A stretch of DNA of 64,000 bases from NCBI GenBank assembly GCA_002794785.1, contig NBBA01000008.1:1798001-1862000 (forward strand), given 5' to 3'. Source of the DNA: Coniferiporia sulphurascens (lineage: Eukaryota > Basidiomycota > Agaricomycetes > Hymenochaetales > Hymenochaetaceae). The first letter of the stretch is position 1, and every line of letters starts with the position of its first letter. Under the pieces are notes generated by a model. It did no database searches and was not told where the DNA came from. It was given only the letters and a program-made list of their open reading frames with translations. Shown piece after piece: positions 45,701 to 57,058 of the stretch. The position numbers and the translations under genes are program-made.

Positions 45701-46693
45701 AACAAAATTATTCTTTTACACGATTCTTTATCAAAAAATATTCACAATTTAATAGTTTACACAGACGGTTCAAAAAACTACAAAAACAACAAATCTGTCA
45801 CCATTTCTTCATTCGTCATATATCATAAAGGTCTAATAGTCGATCTTGGTCATTTTTATTGCTCTCCCTCAGGCTCATCATTCGACACAGAAATGTATGC
45901 CCTCGCCAAATGTACTGAATGCATCACACTTTTCTGCCAGCGTCACATTCTCTCAACTGTTCATATTAACAATATTCATTTCTTCTCAGACTCGTCGTCT
46001 TGTATCCCTGCCATCATTGATCTATCCCCTCACGCGGCTCAATGTTCTTCTAAAATCTTTCGCAAATTTTCCGACACCTTTACTTCTAACACCAGACATC
46101 ACATTCATCTTCATTGGTCCCCAGGTCATCTTGACATTCCTGGAAACGTCGTCGCCGACAAACTTACACACCTTTCACCAATTGGCCGTCCATTCCTACA
46201 AAAAACATACGCAGGAGAGAAGGAAGACATTAACCTTCGCGCTATCACATCCTGGTCTCATCTAATTCAAAACACAAAAAACATCTCGGAGTCCGCGTCT
46301 TTCAATACTATAACCGAAATACCATCTTCGAAACTCCCACAATTTTGGAAAAAGTTTTACTACCCACGAGACATTTCTTCACGCATATTCCATGCAATAA
46401 CTGGACACGGTCACTTTGGCGACTACTACAGGCATTTCGTTTCATCCGAATCTATATCATGCCCTTGCGGGGAACATATCCAAACGAGAGATCATATCAT
46501 CCGACGATGCCCTCTTCTCAAATCCGCTCGCATACAAGCATTCGGGAATGTCATACCACCTCCGGACAACATTTTATTCACAAAAGAATTGTATCTTCAA
46601 AAACTTGCATCCTTTTTCAACTCATCGAACGCATTTACCAAATCCTTTACCGTTCACGAACCAATTCCTATTTCTAGATTTTTTCCACTGTGA
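42746..46693 (+). CDS. LINE ORF2: endonuclease, reverse transcriptase, RNase H
   Basis: 1,315 residues, uninterrupted. The N-terminal APE-type endonuclease shows LQLNVAKSG, ALQEPF, MGDFNLHHSEW and SDHIPITI. The reverse transcriptase shows NIVLIPKPNKTD, SYRPIALLECIGK, GIPQGSPISPILS and the catalytic YVDD (LKAYVDDQLIL). The RNase H domain has VYTDGSK, DTEMYAL, FSDSSS and HWSPGHLDIPGN. The C-terminus carries CPCG...H...CPLL. It starts by an ATGA overlap with ORF1, fitting termination-reinitiation. All catalytic motifs seen are intact, so the protein could be active in trans even though this copy is 5'-truncated. Confidence 0.97.
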   Translation: MNHTALRILQLNVAKSGPRTTRLLNNPKLHILALQEPFIGFSGLSCSDSNPDGVPILLPIKHPAWDYFIPTYDTNSPIRPHVIIYVRKSFPHLSAVSHQDIANHKDFMTIDVTYLNKTFRLINCYNYGSGILGENIRFLTDIDLDYDTPTCIMGDFNLHHSEWALPQRNIRRSSAEAENFLTWTQDQSLFILNDTDFPTQKGQHRQADSIIDLTLLNFTAILSDFFYDWTCVNMAAYSSDHIPITIAYLPINNDFQPDEPTIMYKYDPERKKEWIEKFSFNLDNQPLPPFSTDESVYEYANKLSEKILLTTSEIMPQTSSTTFSYSYWWNDKCAQAIRAFRDCSENFEKEHLHKEARLIFKKAKQSWATSVLEGASSYDIYRYAKWSSGKRKTRTPPIFYQDQFTHTPEQQANVFHQSFFSTTRQPDVTSLPYDPPKKPTRSSPRITQNEIDTCLNLTHNNSAPGISNISYAYIKWVNSIHPTILFDLFNECFSRHIHPWKNANIVLIPKPNKTDSSNPRSYRPIALLECIGKILEKIIAKRLTWDVGRFNLVPTIQFGGRSNSCTIDAGLSLIHDIQIAHKKKLAVSALAIDIKGYFDNVNHARLLHSLHLLGFDQKIILWLQAFLSDRFISFKIDNFTSKQKPIHNVGIPQGSPISPILSTIYTAFILDSFILSSDTCLKAYVDDQLILVYSDSYQENIRLLKKAYNTLSSKLNDIQLSIDHFKSDLIHFIRRGFSPTSFPSITLSNIHAPPVTITPSPVIHWLGFYLDQRLNFNDHVHRMCMRARSTTMALRILGNTIRGLSFANFRTLHFANVLPVLTYGFQLWFTGIRQKPKLNKMTIAQNQSLRLLTGTFRTTLSHALHRIAHILPIPILLQKHNQSTALRLNRLPLNSQLLNRLPPSWPRLPSSKPPITSRHQSTTNKPKTQLHRLAFLADPRTEHIDPYLAHPSQHLPSNPSQYHYKALSYHLESGTSPIDRKNFQKNKIILLHDSLSKNIHNLIVYTDGSKNYKNNKSVTISSFVIYHKGLIVDLGHFYCSPSGSSFDTEMYALAKCTECITLFCQRHILSTVHINNIHFFSDSSSCIPAIIDLSPHAAQCSSKIFRKFSDTFTSNTRHHIHLHWSPGHLDIPGNVVADKLTHLSPIGRPFLQKTYAGEKEDINLRAITSWSHLIQNTKNISESASFNTITEIPSSKLPQFWKKFYYPRDISSRIFHAITGHGHFGDYYRHFVSSESISCPCGEHIQTRDHIIRRCPLLKSARIQAFGNVIPPPDNILFTKELYLQKLASFFNSSNAFTKSFTVHEPIPISRFFPL

Positions 46694-46849
46694 TTTACTA
46701 AAACTTAACCAATTCCGAAACACAAACTTCATACCATTTCATAGCCTTAAAACCAGGAACTTTATACCTTGTTAATCTCCTCTGACACGATACTTCATAT
46801 GGTCTCACATCCGCGTCTTTTACTATGTAATGTAGCGGTATACAAATGC

Positions 46850-46889
<40 letters not shown>

Positions 46890-46891
<2 letters not shown>

Positions 46892-46902
46892 AGCTTACAG
46901 TC
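46890..46902. repeat. LINE target-site duplication, right
   Basis: CCAGCTTACAGTC directly after the poly-A tail. Confidence 0.95.
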
Positions 46903-48122
46903 CAAATAAAGAAGATATTTAAACTCCGCTATATCTCACATACCGGCAGTGATCACCAATATCTGAATCCTCCATCTTCAGTGCTCAGGAGACTTCAAAC
47001 TGGAAGATACGGATTATTTTTGCTACAGGATGGGATGTAATCCCGAACGGATACACCTAATCTGAAACTCCCAGCGCGGCTTAGATGTTACTTACAGGGA
47101 ATCTGCACCCCCAATTCTCGGTTTCCCCTTACATTCTTCACTGGCGACTTCTTGACTCGGTGGCTGAAATAGATCGCATAATGAAGCTACTTTAGCTAGG
47201 GTCTTCCAGACCTTTTAGTACACTTGCGGTCTCTTATTTGAACAGGGTCATAGCCTTTTGCAGTGAAAGGCGGTGCTAATGGCAACCGTCTTCTTATTAC
47301 TAGGCTGTGGTTAAGAAAGCGAAGCCACAAGCTCATCAACTACGTGCTGGCCACCATCGTCTCAACTCATATAATTTCCTTGGCCTTTCGCCATTGACAT
47401 ATGTGCCACGGGAATGGAATGTTAGTGATTTAAATATGTTTCTAAAACTTGGAATGTCAAAAAGAACGAAGTACAACTTATATACATAAAAGCCACGGAT
47501 TCATGCTGTGCGTGATGCGGAGGCGAGGTCTTGAACGATTAGAGCTTCATTTTTCGGCTATTTACCTATCACCCTTCAACTTGGGAGGCCGTTGCGAAGT
47601 GGCTGGATTGTGGAATTGCTCTTGTATCCCATCGATAAAGATAAAGATAAAGATAATTATCCCTTTCTTATACTGTTTTACTTCCCTATCTACCTCGCTC
47701 TTGTCCTCGTAGCGCAAATACAAGAGCTGTATTAAATTGTTGATGATCTTGTAAGTTTTGCGTTAGCTGATTAAGCCATAATAGGGTTTCGGCATGTTGA
47801 TATCCGAGTCGCACGCCCTTTCGGTTTCTCTGCGGTTGCCTTTTCCGGCTCGCTCTCAATTGACCGCCATATGCGCATGGGCCAAGGCGATGCAGGCTGT
47901 GTCCTTGGCCGCCCATCCACTTCTACTCTCGAAGTCGGGCAGTGCAGAACAGGGTACTCGGAAAGCCTCGCTGACTGTAATTGTGCCTCTCAACTTCAGG
48001 GCCGTGTGCATATAAAGTATAGAAAACTGAACGCTAGGGCGAAACGTACTTGATCTGAGACCACTCTGTTCCGAGCACATTTTGTGGCGCACCTGGTTAT
48101 ACCAGACTTACTCAGTGCGCAA
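46903..48122. other. Intergenic, no gene recognised
   Basis: Holds a small GATAAA microsatellite near 47636-47657; otherwise short ORFs only. Confidence 0.45.
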
Positions 48123-50362
48123 ATGGCAGACGTAGCTGAAATTGCGAGGATAGCAGACGAGGTGAGCCCCAATCCATTTATTCGCGTCTTCAGACATTAA
48201 CGCGCTGCTACACTCTCTTAGCACGCCCGACTGCTCGATACCGTTGCAAACTACGAACATGCACCTGCGGATCTAACCGACACGAACGATCTGCTCCAGT
48301 CTCTAGAAAAAGGCATCGAGGTCCGCGAGGCGAATATGGAAAAACTTATCAAGAAAAGGTCTGGATTTCTCCTCCTTTACAGCGGTGCCACGAAGCTCAA
48401 CTCGAATTGCACATGCATATGATTTGTTCGCCTTGCGCTATCTTCCAGGAAGTCCGAGCACAAGGACATCGACAAGTTACAGCGTAGTAGCACGAAACGC
48501 TTTCTCATCCGAATAACCCAGGGCGGTCGTGAGGGCCTCGAACGCAAGCTCGAGAAGGAGGAGCGCGAGTATGTCGAAGCCGCGCAGGCAGAGCACAACG
48601 AGAGTCAAGCAATCGCAGAGCTGAAAGAGGCAGCACAGAATGCTAGGACAAAGGTGCGATATTCCTGCAATTTATCGCTGTCCGACTCTCCTTCTCGTGC
48701 CAATACCTTTGCATTCAGAAAGCAGAACTAGAACGTGAAGTCGCGATGCGGAAGGACCTGTTGACGCAGATCGACGACATATATATGTCCGCTTTTGATG
48801 GACCGTCTCCAGGTGAGCTCCCATCTTCTTAATGTGATCTTCATGGAGAGGTTGCTGATTGGCTCCACAGATTTCCCTGAAGAAGACGCGGCGGAGGAGG
48901 ATTTGAGGGCCGCGGAGGTGCATTTTGCCCAAGTGAGTTGTTTATTTCCCTTATCCACAAGAGTCGGGTTATTTAACAACTTCGCAGGTCCAAGCGATAC
49001 TTTCGCATGAGAAGAATGTTTCTGACATCCTCAACCGTGCCGCTGCTTGCGCCAATGATGCGTTTTCGGCCTTGCAAAGCGTTCGTTCCCTATGCCATCC
49101 CGTCTTCATGTTCGTTCACGCTCACATTGCCCCTCCTTTAAACAACACAGGCAAATATGTCCGCGACTTACGACACGTTCGGCGTCGGTGGGATCTGGGC
49201 GGAAATGGCGGAACGCGATGACATATTACGGGCACAGACGCTGGCGTCGCAAGCGCAACGCCATTTGGAACGTGCGCGTGGCTCGCAGCCACTCGTGAAC
49301 GCTGTGCCATGCGGGCAAATCGTCAGCCCGTCAGTCATGAAGCAGTAACTAAGATCCTAAAGGAGTGTGCTGAATTTCTATGTTATAGGGAGTGGTTAAA
49401 TGTTGTGTTCGATAACATGTACACGGTAAGCCGCCTTCGTCTTCCCCATTTCGGGAGAAATTGTGTCTAACCAGAGTTCTCTAATTAGGATTATATTTTC
49501 CAACGTAAATGCGTCCTATCCTGCTCTTTCGCATTACTCTCTGGCTAATTCCTGGATACTACTTCTCTTAGAAAAAATCAGGCAGTCTCTCGCAACGGTG
49601 AAACAATTCCAAGAAGGCATACTTGCCGAATGCGCGAAGAGCTCTGGCCGCGTTGAAGAGCATACACGCACTGCAGCAGACGCCCGCGCATTTCTTTCGT
49701 CTCGTCGCAGAGGACTAGTCGCTTTACGCCGTGAGATCCTGCGCCGCATTCACGAGGAGGGCGGTATCCCCAGCATGCCTCTTTCTGAAAGTGCGCCTCC
49801 ACTATACACAAGCCAACCCGAGGTCGGAGCACGTGCGATTGGACGTACAGAGCCTCTGTCGCGAGCGTCAGGGAACATATTAACGATGTCAGTATCGGGC
49901 TCAAGCCTACCTTCGCCTCCGATGTACGAATCTCCTGCACCGCTACTCAGGAATAGCCAATCCCTTCCGAGTGCGTCGCAGATGTCGCTACCGCAACCTC
50001 GTGAGCCGACTCCGCCGACAGTTACCCGACTAAACAGCTTTACGAGGCAACGGTATCCTCCACCACCAGGCTCGCCGCCTGTCCGCCCCTTATCAACGGG
50101 CTCGGCAAGATTGATTTCGGTGCCCGTTCTCCGCCTCCGTTTGCCCAGGCCCGAATGTCTCAGCGCACCTATATCCGCTGCCGCATCGCAGACCATCCCA
50201 TCTATGTCTTCTTCAATCAGTGCGAGCCCGCGCATGGAGATGCCTCAGCCACAGCCTCATAGCCATCCTAACTCTTCGACACCTACTCATGCTGTTAATA
50301 TGTCTATTGTGTCGTTCCGGGATGGACGCGCGACCTGCTTCGCTCCCCACCGCCAGCTCTAA
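48123..50362 (+). CDS. Conserved-looking coiled-coil protein of unknown function
   Basis: Exons 48123-48161, 48222-48358, 48449-48653, 48719-48812, 48871-48932, 48988-49080, 49151-49344, 49389-49425, 49489-49504 (16 nt) and 49572-50362. Every junction is in phase, giving 555 residues. The first 350 residues are rich in Glu, Lys, Ala and Arg with heptad-like spacing (LERKLEKEEREYVEAAQAE, ELKEAAQNARTKKAELERE), hence coiled coil. The C-terminal 200 residues are Pro/Ser-rich and probably disordered. No domain is recognised. The stop at 50362 is uncertain: open Ser/Pro-rich sequence in another frame continues to about 50495, so a further small intron or a frame break is possible. Confidence 0.75.
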
Positions 50363-51580
50363 TATCCGAACGCCCAGTCCGGCCCATGCGGCTGGTGCTA
50401 GCTTAGGTGTGGCTGGAACAGGTCAGCCCGGTTCACCTGCCAGCCTTTCACACTCGCGCAGCCCTCTCCACGACCCGCTGGCGATCAGGGCCTAGGTGTT
50501 CCCAGCCTAGACCCGAGCTATAACCCGGCGTGACAGAGGCACCCACGAGCGCGAGTACGACTGAGCGCAATATCCAAGACGAAGCGTCCCGCACGTCGTT
50601 CGCATCTAACAATCCGTATAGGTTTGCGTCGTAGCGACGGTGATTCCAATTTCTCTTGATACCCTTTCTCGGCTCGCCTTCGCGGCCGCAGATGTTTCCA
50701 TATACCAAAGTACCCGAATTTATGCTTTATCGTCTATGTTATGGTGTTTATGTCCGTTCAATTATCCGTAATTTCAATACAGTTCAAGGCGCTTTAGGTG
50801 CTCGGACTTATGGCATTTCCGGCTCGGCGTCTGCTTCCTCCAAATCGATCTATCGGAAGCCCTTGTGGCTGGATGCCGGTGGGGCCGAAAGGTTTAAACC
50901 GGCTGACAAGAAGCAGATGACGGGGACAAGTGCGTCCGTATCGCTCCGATGCATTCCTCGACGTTTTGACTGTGCCGAAGTCAATTAGTTTCGGCACGAT
51001 GTGAGTAATAATGGAGTGCGGCTACGTACGACGCGCTTTGGACGCTCCAATGCCTATGTAATAAGTATTGTCTCACTTGCGCATGTGAGTCTGAAAGGAC
51101 CTCTTAGCTGAGAAAGCGGAACCAGCATTAATATTCATATCATGAGAATGAAACGGAGGAACATACACTCGGAATCTGTCAAATAGCTGAAAACTGGAGT
51201 TGAACCTGGATTTCCTGTAAAGCCGGACGCTCCCCGCTTTCAGACGCGCATCCCGGGCCCGCCCCCAGCTGTACGGAAACAACCGAGACAATTACCAGCG
51301 GCTCCGAGTCACGTGCAGGGGCGGCTGGCGCCACCAGCCGCTCTGGATCTTTCGGGGGGCGGAAGTGTCAGACTCAGAACGCATGCGCCCCCTCCACCTA
51401 TGATTCGGCTGCGGGTGGCGGGGCCATCTCGCCGTCATCGTGGATATCGGATGACGTTTGTCTTAGCTGACACCCGCTAGCCGTCCTCATTTCGTATATA
51501 ATCTATCCAGAAAATCTATTCTTCCCCCACCCCGCCGCATTTTGTTCCACCTCCCCCCATCTTAAGTTCTATCTCCCAAC
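50363..51580. other. Intergenic
   Basis: 3' region of the coiled-coil gene and promoter of the first tandem MARVEL-like gene, with TATATAA-like sequence near 51495. No further gene recognised. Confidence 0.45.
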
Positions 51581-52348
51581 ATGCGCAGCGATTCATACGT
51601 ACCCCATCGTGGTATCTTGTACACTCTGCTGGTGCGTAGAATCTCCTAACCTTTAGCTGTGCTGGTATTGACCGCTATTATCATAGTGGCTTTGTGCACT
51701 TGTTGAACTCGGTTTAACCGGTTACCGCTTGCATCATACGAACTCTTCAGCTGGATTTTACGGTGCGTACCGAGTTTGTCCGCCTCACCCGCACGCAGTT
51801 TTAAACGACTAAACCTGCACTCTGCGTTTATAGATCCGATTGTTGTCGAGCTCCTTGTCACCTCCGTCCTTACTCTGCTATGGATACCGCTTACCATGCT
51901 ATTCCACCGTGCAGCTGGCACACTCGGCAGCGGTGGAAACGCGGGCACCACTGGTCGGTCGCGTCACGGATCTCTATTCGGTGAAAACGGTGGGAACTTC
52001 CCCTTGTGGGTTTTGTGGCTCGTCGGTGCCGCGATCGCGACGGTATGTTTTACGTCAGCCTTCCCTAAACGCAATCATAACTGATTTTTATGTCACCTAC
52101 AGCACTACTGGGCGAACCGTTCTCTCGCAGGTTACGGAAGGCAGGGTACTGTGCTCTTGACAATCGTCGCGTTCGCGTGGATCCCCTTCGCACTGCTTAC
52201 TCTCGCGGTGGTGTTCACTTTGATGGAACATGCTGCTGTTCGTGCGCTCAACAGCGGCGGCGCTGGAACTGGTGCTGGAGCGGGTGCGGGTGCGGGCGGC
52301 ATCCGTGACAAGCCTGCGCAAGGCGCAGGTCCTGGAGCAGCGGTTTAA
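51581..52348 (+). CDS. MARVEL-like four-helix membrane protein, paralogue 2
   Basis: Exons 51581-51631, 51687-51762, 51834-52042 and 52103-52348 give 193 residues in phase. Order: RGILYTLLWLCALVELGLTG (helix 1), FYDPIVVELLVTSVLTLLWI (helix 2), a loop of about 30 residues rich in Gly, FPLWVLWLVGAAIAT (helix 3), YWANRSLAGYGRQ, LLTIVAFAWIPFALLTLAVV (helix 4), and a short Gly/Ala tail (GAGAGAGAGG). The architecture equals that of the next gene, with exons 1 and 2 of identical length (51 and 76 nt), so the two arose by tandem duplication. Confidence 0.85.
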
Positions 52349-53406
52349 AGAACCAGCTTCAACTTTCCCACCCCTCCCAAAGCAATGTTTTGATGATCTT
52401 TTATGTTGTATATCTCCATCCTGTACTTTTGACGACGACAAGTTTGTAATAATTCGAGAGCTATATTTTGGTACTAAATTAATTACAATATGCATATATA
52501 TATTTGAAAATGCGCTTTGTAATGAATATGCATATATGAGTCGTCATATGGCGGTATTGAAGCTGATTTTAAATTACTCTAGTCATGTTATATAGCTTTA
52601 TGCAATCGACGGCATGAAGAGCAAAGGGAATCAAGAAATAGTATACATAAAACAATATTTTCAGCGAATATGAATATTATACTTGTTTGAAGTTGGAACG
52701 GCCTCGCCATGATTAGTAAGTATCAGGTGAAGTAATCGTCGGCTAATTCCGCAAGGGAGGATTATGTAATAATACATTTGTCTACTTTGATTGCCGTGGG
52801 GCGGCGCTTCAACTTCTTGAAGCCTCGCTCGTACTACTGGCCTCGTACTACTAGCATCTCAGAAAACCTTGGAATTTTGCTTTTCACGTCGCGTACGAAT
52901 ATTTCGAGTTGAGTCGTGCTTAGTACTTACTGGCTATACGCCCAAGCCGATTCCCGCGTGGTCATTTCGGTACACATCAGTGGCAATCTTCCGAGTACAG
53001 GAAGTCTTCAAGCGGACTTGTTCTAATCACTGAAGTGCATTGGTGGTGGCTGTCAAGTCTATTTCGAAAAATGGCTCCCCTGGATATTGAAAATGCGTAC
53101 TTCTCTGTTTGACCGTTTGGTCCCCACCTACTAGATACCCCTGCCAGTTCCGTCGAGCATGAAAATGCGGGAGAAGAAGTCAGCCGTGCGTGCATACTGC
53201 GACAGGCTACGGGTGTCAGACTTGGTACTCGGAGGGCTGGTCTTATTATTGAAATACTGTACTGGGATCTTGGCTTCTGACTCCTGGGCTGGTATATAAT
53301 CTTTCCTGGAAAAAAATATGCTCGTCAGCTCGACTCTGCATTGCGCTCCATCTTAGTGCCCCCGCCTCCCCCCCCTCCCCCCTTCCAGCGAAATACTTTA
53401 CCAGCC
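52349..53406. other. Intergenic, AT-rich, no gene recognised
   Basis: Contains a TATATAAT sequence near 53294, a likely TATA box for the next gene. Short ORFs only. Confidence 0.45.
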
Positions 53407-54520
53407 ATGCGCCGAGGCTCATACGTCCCTTTCCGTGCTTTTTTCTATGCGCTTCTCGTGCGTACTGAATTCTACGACACCCGGGCCGTGGGCTAATTAC
53501 GCTAACTATACACATCCAGTGGCTCACTGCGCTTTCTGAGCTCGGAGACACTGGGTACCGCCTGCACCATACCAACACCTCTGCCGGTTTCTATGGTACA
53601 TCCACCCCTTCCCCCGCCCCCGCGCGCTTCTACATCCGAGTCCCCGTCTACCATCGCTAACACGCTCGAATATCTTCCAGACCCCATCGTAGTCGAACTC
53701 CTCGTTACTGCAGCCCTTACGCTCCTCTGGATTCCGTGTACATTCCTCACGCACAGCTCTGCTGGCACGATTGGTCGAGGCGCAAGGTCCGACCGAGGCG
53801 CGGGCGCAGGCTCCCCGCACGGCCCCAGACACGCTGAGACTGCAGGGAACCTCATCCTGTGGACTATGTGGCTCGTCGGCGCCGCCATCGCGACCGTACG
53901 TCCTCTATCCGAGTCTCCTCTCCCCTTTCTTCGGTTCACATTGTTTTTCAATTACCGAACCGCGGACTGGCATATTATAGAATAAATGGCCAAATCGTAC
54001 CGCCGTGGGCCGCGGCAGCGAGGGAAGCGTGTTGCTGTCCATCGTCGCGCTTGCATGGATCGCCTTCGGCTTCCTCACCCTTGCACAGGCGTTCGTGATG
54101 ATGGAATACGCCGCCGCTCGCGTACTCAATGGCGGCGCTTTCTCTGGCCCTGGGTCACGTTCCGCTGAAGGTGCGGGTGCTGGCGCGGGTGCGGGTGCAG
54201 TTGCGGGTACCAATGCAGGCGCCGATACGGGTGTCAGCCCAGACACCAATACAGCTACCAACGCAGATGTCAGCCCAGATACCAACACAGCTACCAACAC
54301 AGGCGTCAACCCAGGTGCCGATACGGGCGTCAACCCGGGTGCCAATACAGGTGTTAACATAGGTTCCAATACGGGTGTCAACCCAGGTGCCAACACAGAC
54401 GCCAATGCAGACGTCGGCTCAGGCGCTAACGCAGGCGCCTTTAACCCAGGTGCAAACACAGACGCCGACACAGATCTCGAAACAGGTGCGGAGCAGGTGT
54501 TACGGATCCAGGTGTACTAG
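53407..54520 (+). CDS. MARVEL-like four-helix membrane protein, paralogue 3, with repeat tail
   Basis: Exons 53407-53457, 53520-53595, 53681-53895 and 53981-54520 give 293 residues in phase. The membrane part parallels paralogue 2 (FYDPIVVELLVTAALTLLWI, LWTMWLVGAAIAT, LLSIVALAWIAFGFLTLAQA). The C-terminal 120 residues are a low-complexity tail of short repeats rich in Gly, Ala, Asn, Thr, Asp and Val, built on a unit like NPGANTGV. The tail is about 100 residues longer than in the other paralogues and probably varies among strains by repeat slippage. Confidence 0.85.
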
Positions 54521-55008
54521 GCGTGGGCATTGTTCACGAGGGGCCAGCGAAACCCGTAGGTCCTGGTACGCCGACTGCATTTTAGATTTTGTTATCCCTT
54601 CGTCTTCCTGTTTCGCTATTCAATGCTACTCGTTTCGTTTCGTCGTGTTTTTGTTTTGTATATTCGCGTTGACATAGTTTGTATATATGCAGTGAATGGA
54701 CGTGCCCGAGAATATAATTATATGTCGATACGGTCGGCCTATAAACATCCTGAATCTGTGATAAATTGCCTTCAATGTTCGAGAAATAAGCTTGAACAGC
54801 TGAAGCAAGAATGAACTTGATTCGATAGGGCGTGCCATAAAACGTACACCTACCAGAGACCCTAAAGCAGCCTATTGAAGCAGATCATATCAAAACGACA
54901 AATGACGTAGTGATCGCCAACTCAACTCAGACACGCTCATAACTAGGTGTATGAAAAAGAGATCGTAGATGCATTATAATAAACAGGCTAAGATACAACC
55001 TCTATGGA
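54521..55008. other. Convergent intergenic gap
   Basis: 3' untranslated regions of the MARVEL-like gene and of the dihydrolipoamide dehydrogenase gene; nothing else seen. Confidence 0.5.
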
Positions 55009-57058
55009 TTAGGAGTGAATTGGTTTGTCGTACGACGCCATAGCTGCCTCCTTGAACGCCTCGCTCAGTGTTGGCTAAAGGATGAAATAAGTCAACTGAA
55101 TGGACGTGATGACGACAACGGATGATACTTACATGTGCGTGCGTCGTACGCGCAATATCCTCCGCACTCGCGCTGTACTCGATAGCAAGTACCGCAGACG
55201 CGATCATTTCACCCGCGTTCGGCCCAATGATGTGTACTCCCAGTACGCGGTCCGTCTCCTTCTCTACAAGGAATTTCACGAAACCCTCCGTGTCCATATT
55301 CGTCTTCGCGCGCGAGTTCGCAATAAAGGGGAACTTGCCCACTTTGAATTGGGTACCCGCAGCTTTAAGGTCCTGTTCGGTCTGTCCTACCCATGCCACT
55401 TCCGGGTGCGTATATACGACCGAGGGAATCGCAGTGTAGTTCACGTGTCCGTGGCCCGCCTTGAGGTACTCCGCAACCGCAATACCCTCCTCTTCCGCCT
55501 TATGCGCAAGCATCGGCCCGAAAGTCACGTCGCCAATACACTTGATGTTCTGCACGCTGGTGTTGTACTGCGAGTCGATTACAATCCGGCCCTTCTCGTC
55601 CGTTTCGATGCCGACCTTGTCAAGACCGAGGCCAGCCGTGTACGGTCGACGACCGACCGCGACGAGCACGACGTTCGCATCGAACGTCTCCTCACTGCCG
55701 CCCTTTGCCGACTCCGTCTTTACAAGCACCGTCCCATCGTCTTGCTTATCCGCAGAGAGCACCTTCGTGTTCAACTTAAACTTGAGGCCCTGCTTAGCAA
55801 GAATCTTCTGGAACTGCTTCCTGGAAGGCAATGAGATTATTGAACCATGGAAGAACGGAACACACGTACGCAACCTCCTCGTCAATGCCAACACCGCCAA
55901 TTCCACCGAGGAACTCAATGACGGTCACCTCAGCACCCAGACGACTCCACACGCTACCCATTTCGAGACCGATGATACCGCCTCCAATGACGATCATCTT
56001 CTTCGGAACTTCCTGGAGTGCGAGCGCTCCGGTCGAGCTCACGATCTGCTTTTCGTCGATCGTTATCGCGCCACCTGGGAACGGTGCAACTTCCGAGCCT
56101 GTCGCGATTACAACATTCTTCGCCTCTACCTCAGTCTCTCCCCCATCGTTCAGCTGCACCACGATCCGTGTCGGCGAGACAAACGATGCCGAGCCTTTGA
56201 TATAGTCAACCTTGTTCTTCTTGAATAGGCCTTCAATACCCTTGGTCAGGCCAACGACCGCCTGGTCTTTCGCCTTGAGCATCTGGTCGAGATTTAACGA
56301 GACGGAACCGACTAAATGACACATCAGCGAGTGCTCAGGGCACGAAAAGCATGGAAGAAATAAAAGTATAGGGGCATTGATGATCGAATTGTAGTAATAC
56401 GCATGCTGCCCAGGGGACGAGGCTTTAATCTTTCACGACAGTTTAGGCCCTCGTGTCACGTCTGGATTATGAGCCTCCGGCATACGTTCGGGCACGGCCA
56501 TAACATGACAAAAGCGTCTCCACAATACGCCCAACCTGACAAAGACGGAATGACAAACTCACCGTCAACCCCGCGATGCTTGAGGTCGTGCTGAGTTTGG
56601 TGGTACATGTGCGAGTTGTTCAGCATCGCCTTGGAGGGAATGCAGCCGACGTTCAAGCAAGTACCGCCGAGCGAACCGCGCTTCTCTATGCAAAGTGTCT
56701 TCCAAGTGCATCCACGTCAATGCCCGCCAGCAAGATCGGCACGAAAAACAAGGTGCACACCTTCAGACCCAGTTGTGCCGACTTGATGGCGCAAACGTAG
56801 CCACCAGGGCCTTTAATCAACCAGGTTAGTACAGTAACTCTGAGGACATTGGGTACGTGGACGCGCCTCCACCGATGACCACGGTATCATACGGCTCCGA
56901 GGGAGTCGCGAGCCCCCGCGCAGCGAGTACACGGCCCGTCTGGCGGTAGCGTGCGACGGCGCGTGGTGCCACCTATACGCTCACAATGAATAAAATGATT
57001 CTCCATCACCAAGAATGAGCGAACGTACCCGCTGTGACGTTCTGTAGGCCTGCAGCAT
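55009..57058 (-). CDS. LPD1: Dihydrolipoamide dehydrogenase (E3), mitochondrial
   Basis: Flavoprotein that re-oxidises dihydrolipoamide with NAD+ in the pyruvate, 2-oxoglutarate and branched-chain dehydrogenase complexes and in glycine cleavage. Exons 57029-57058, 56867-56972, 56761-56810, 56563-56698, 55870-56311, 55133-55820 and 55009-55074 give 505 residues in phase. Arg-rich, acid-free presequence ([20 protein letters not shown]), FAD-binding VVIGGGPGGY, redox disulphide [16 protein letters not shown]-binding [17 protein letters not shown]-binding [28 protein letters not shown], and the catalytic His-Glu pair in HAHPTLSE. The second intron (56811-56866) needs a GC donor (GCGCGT), the only cut that restores GGGPGGY. 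Confidence 0.95.

Larger units (their letters stand above)
41742..46889 (+). mobile_element. Non-LTR retrotransposon (LINE, Tad/I type), 5'-truncated, with TSD and poly-A
   Basis: 5,148 bp bounded by a 13-bp target duplication CCAGCTTACAGTC at 41729-41741 and 46890-46902. The left border enters directly into open ORF1 frame, so the 5' end (UTR and start of ORF1) is missing. The 3' end is an uninterrupted run of about 33 A (46857-46889). ORF1 and ORF2 are free of stops. Base composition is more AT-rich and codon use differs from neighbouring genes. Perfect TSD, long pure poly-A and open frames indicate a recent insertion. Confidence 0.97.

Noticed and set aside
47636..47657. GATAAA microsatellite
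   Set aside because: Only about three to four units; ordinary simple repeat.
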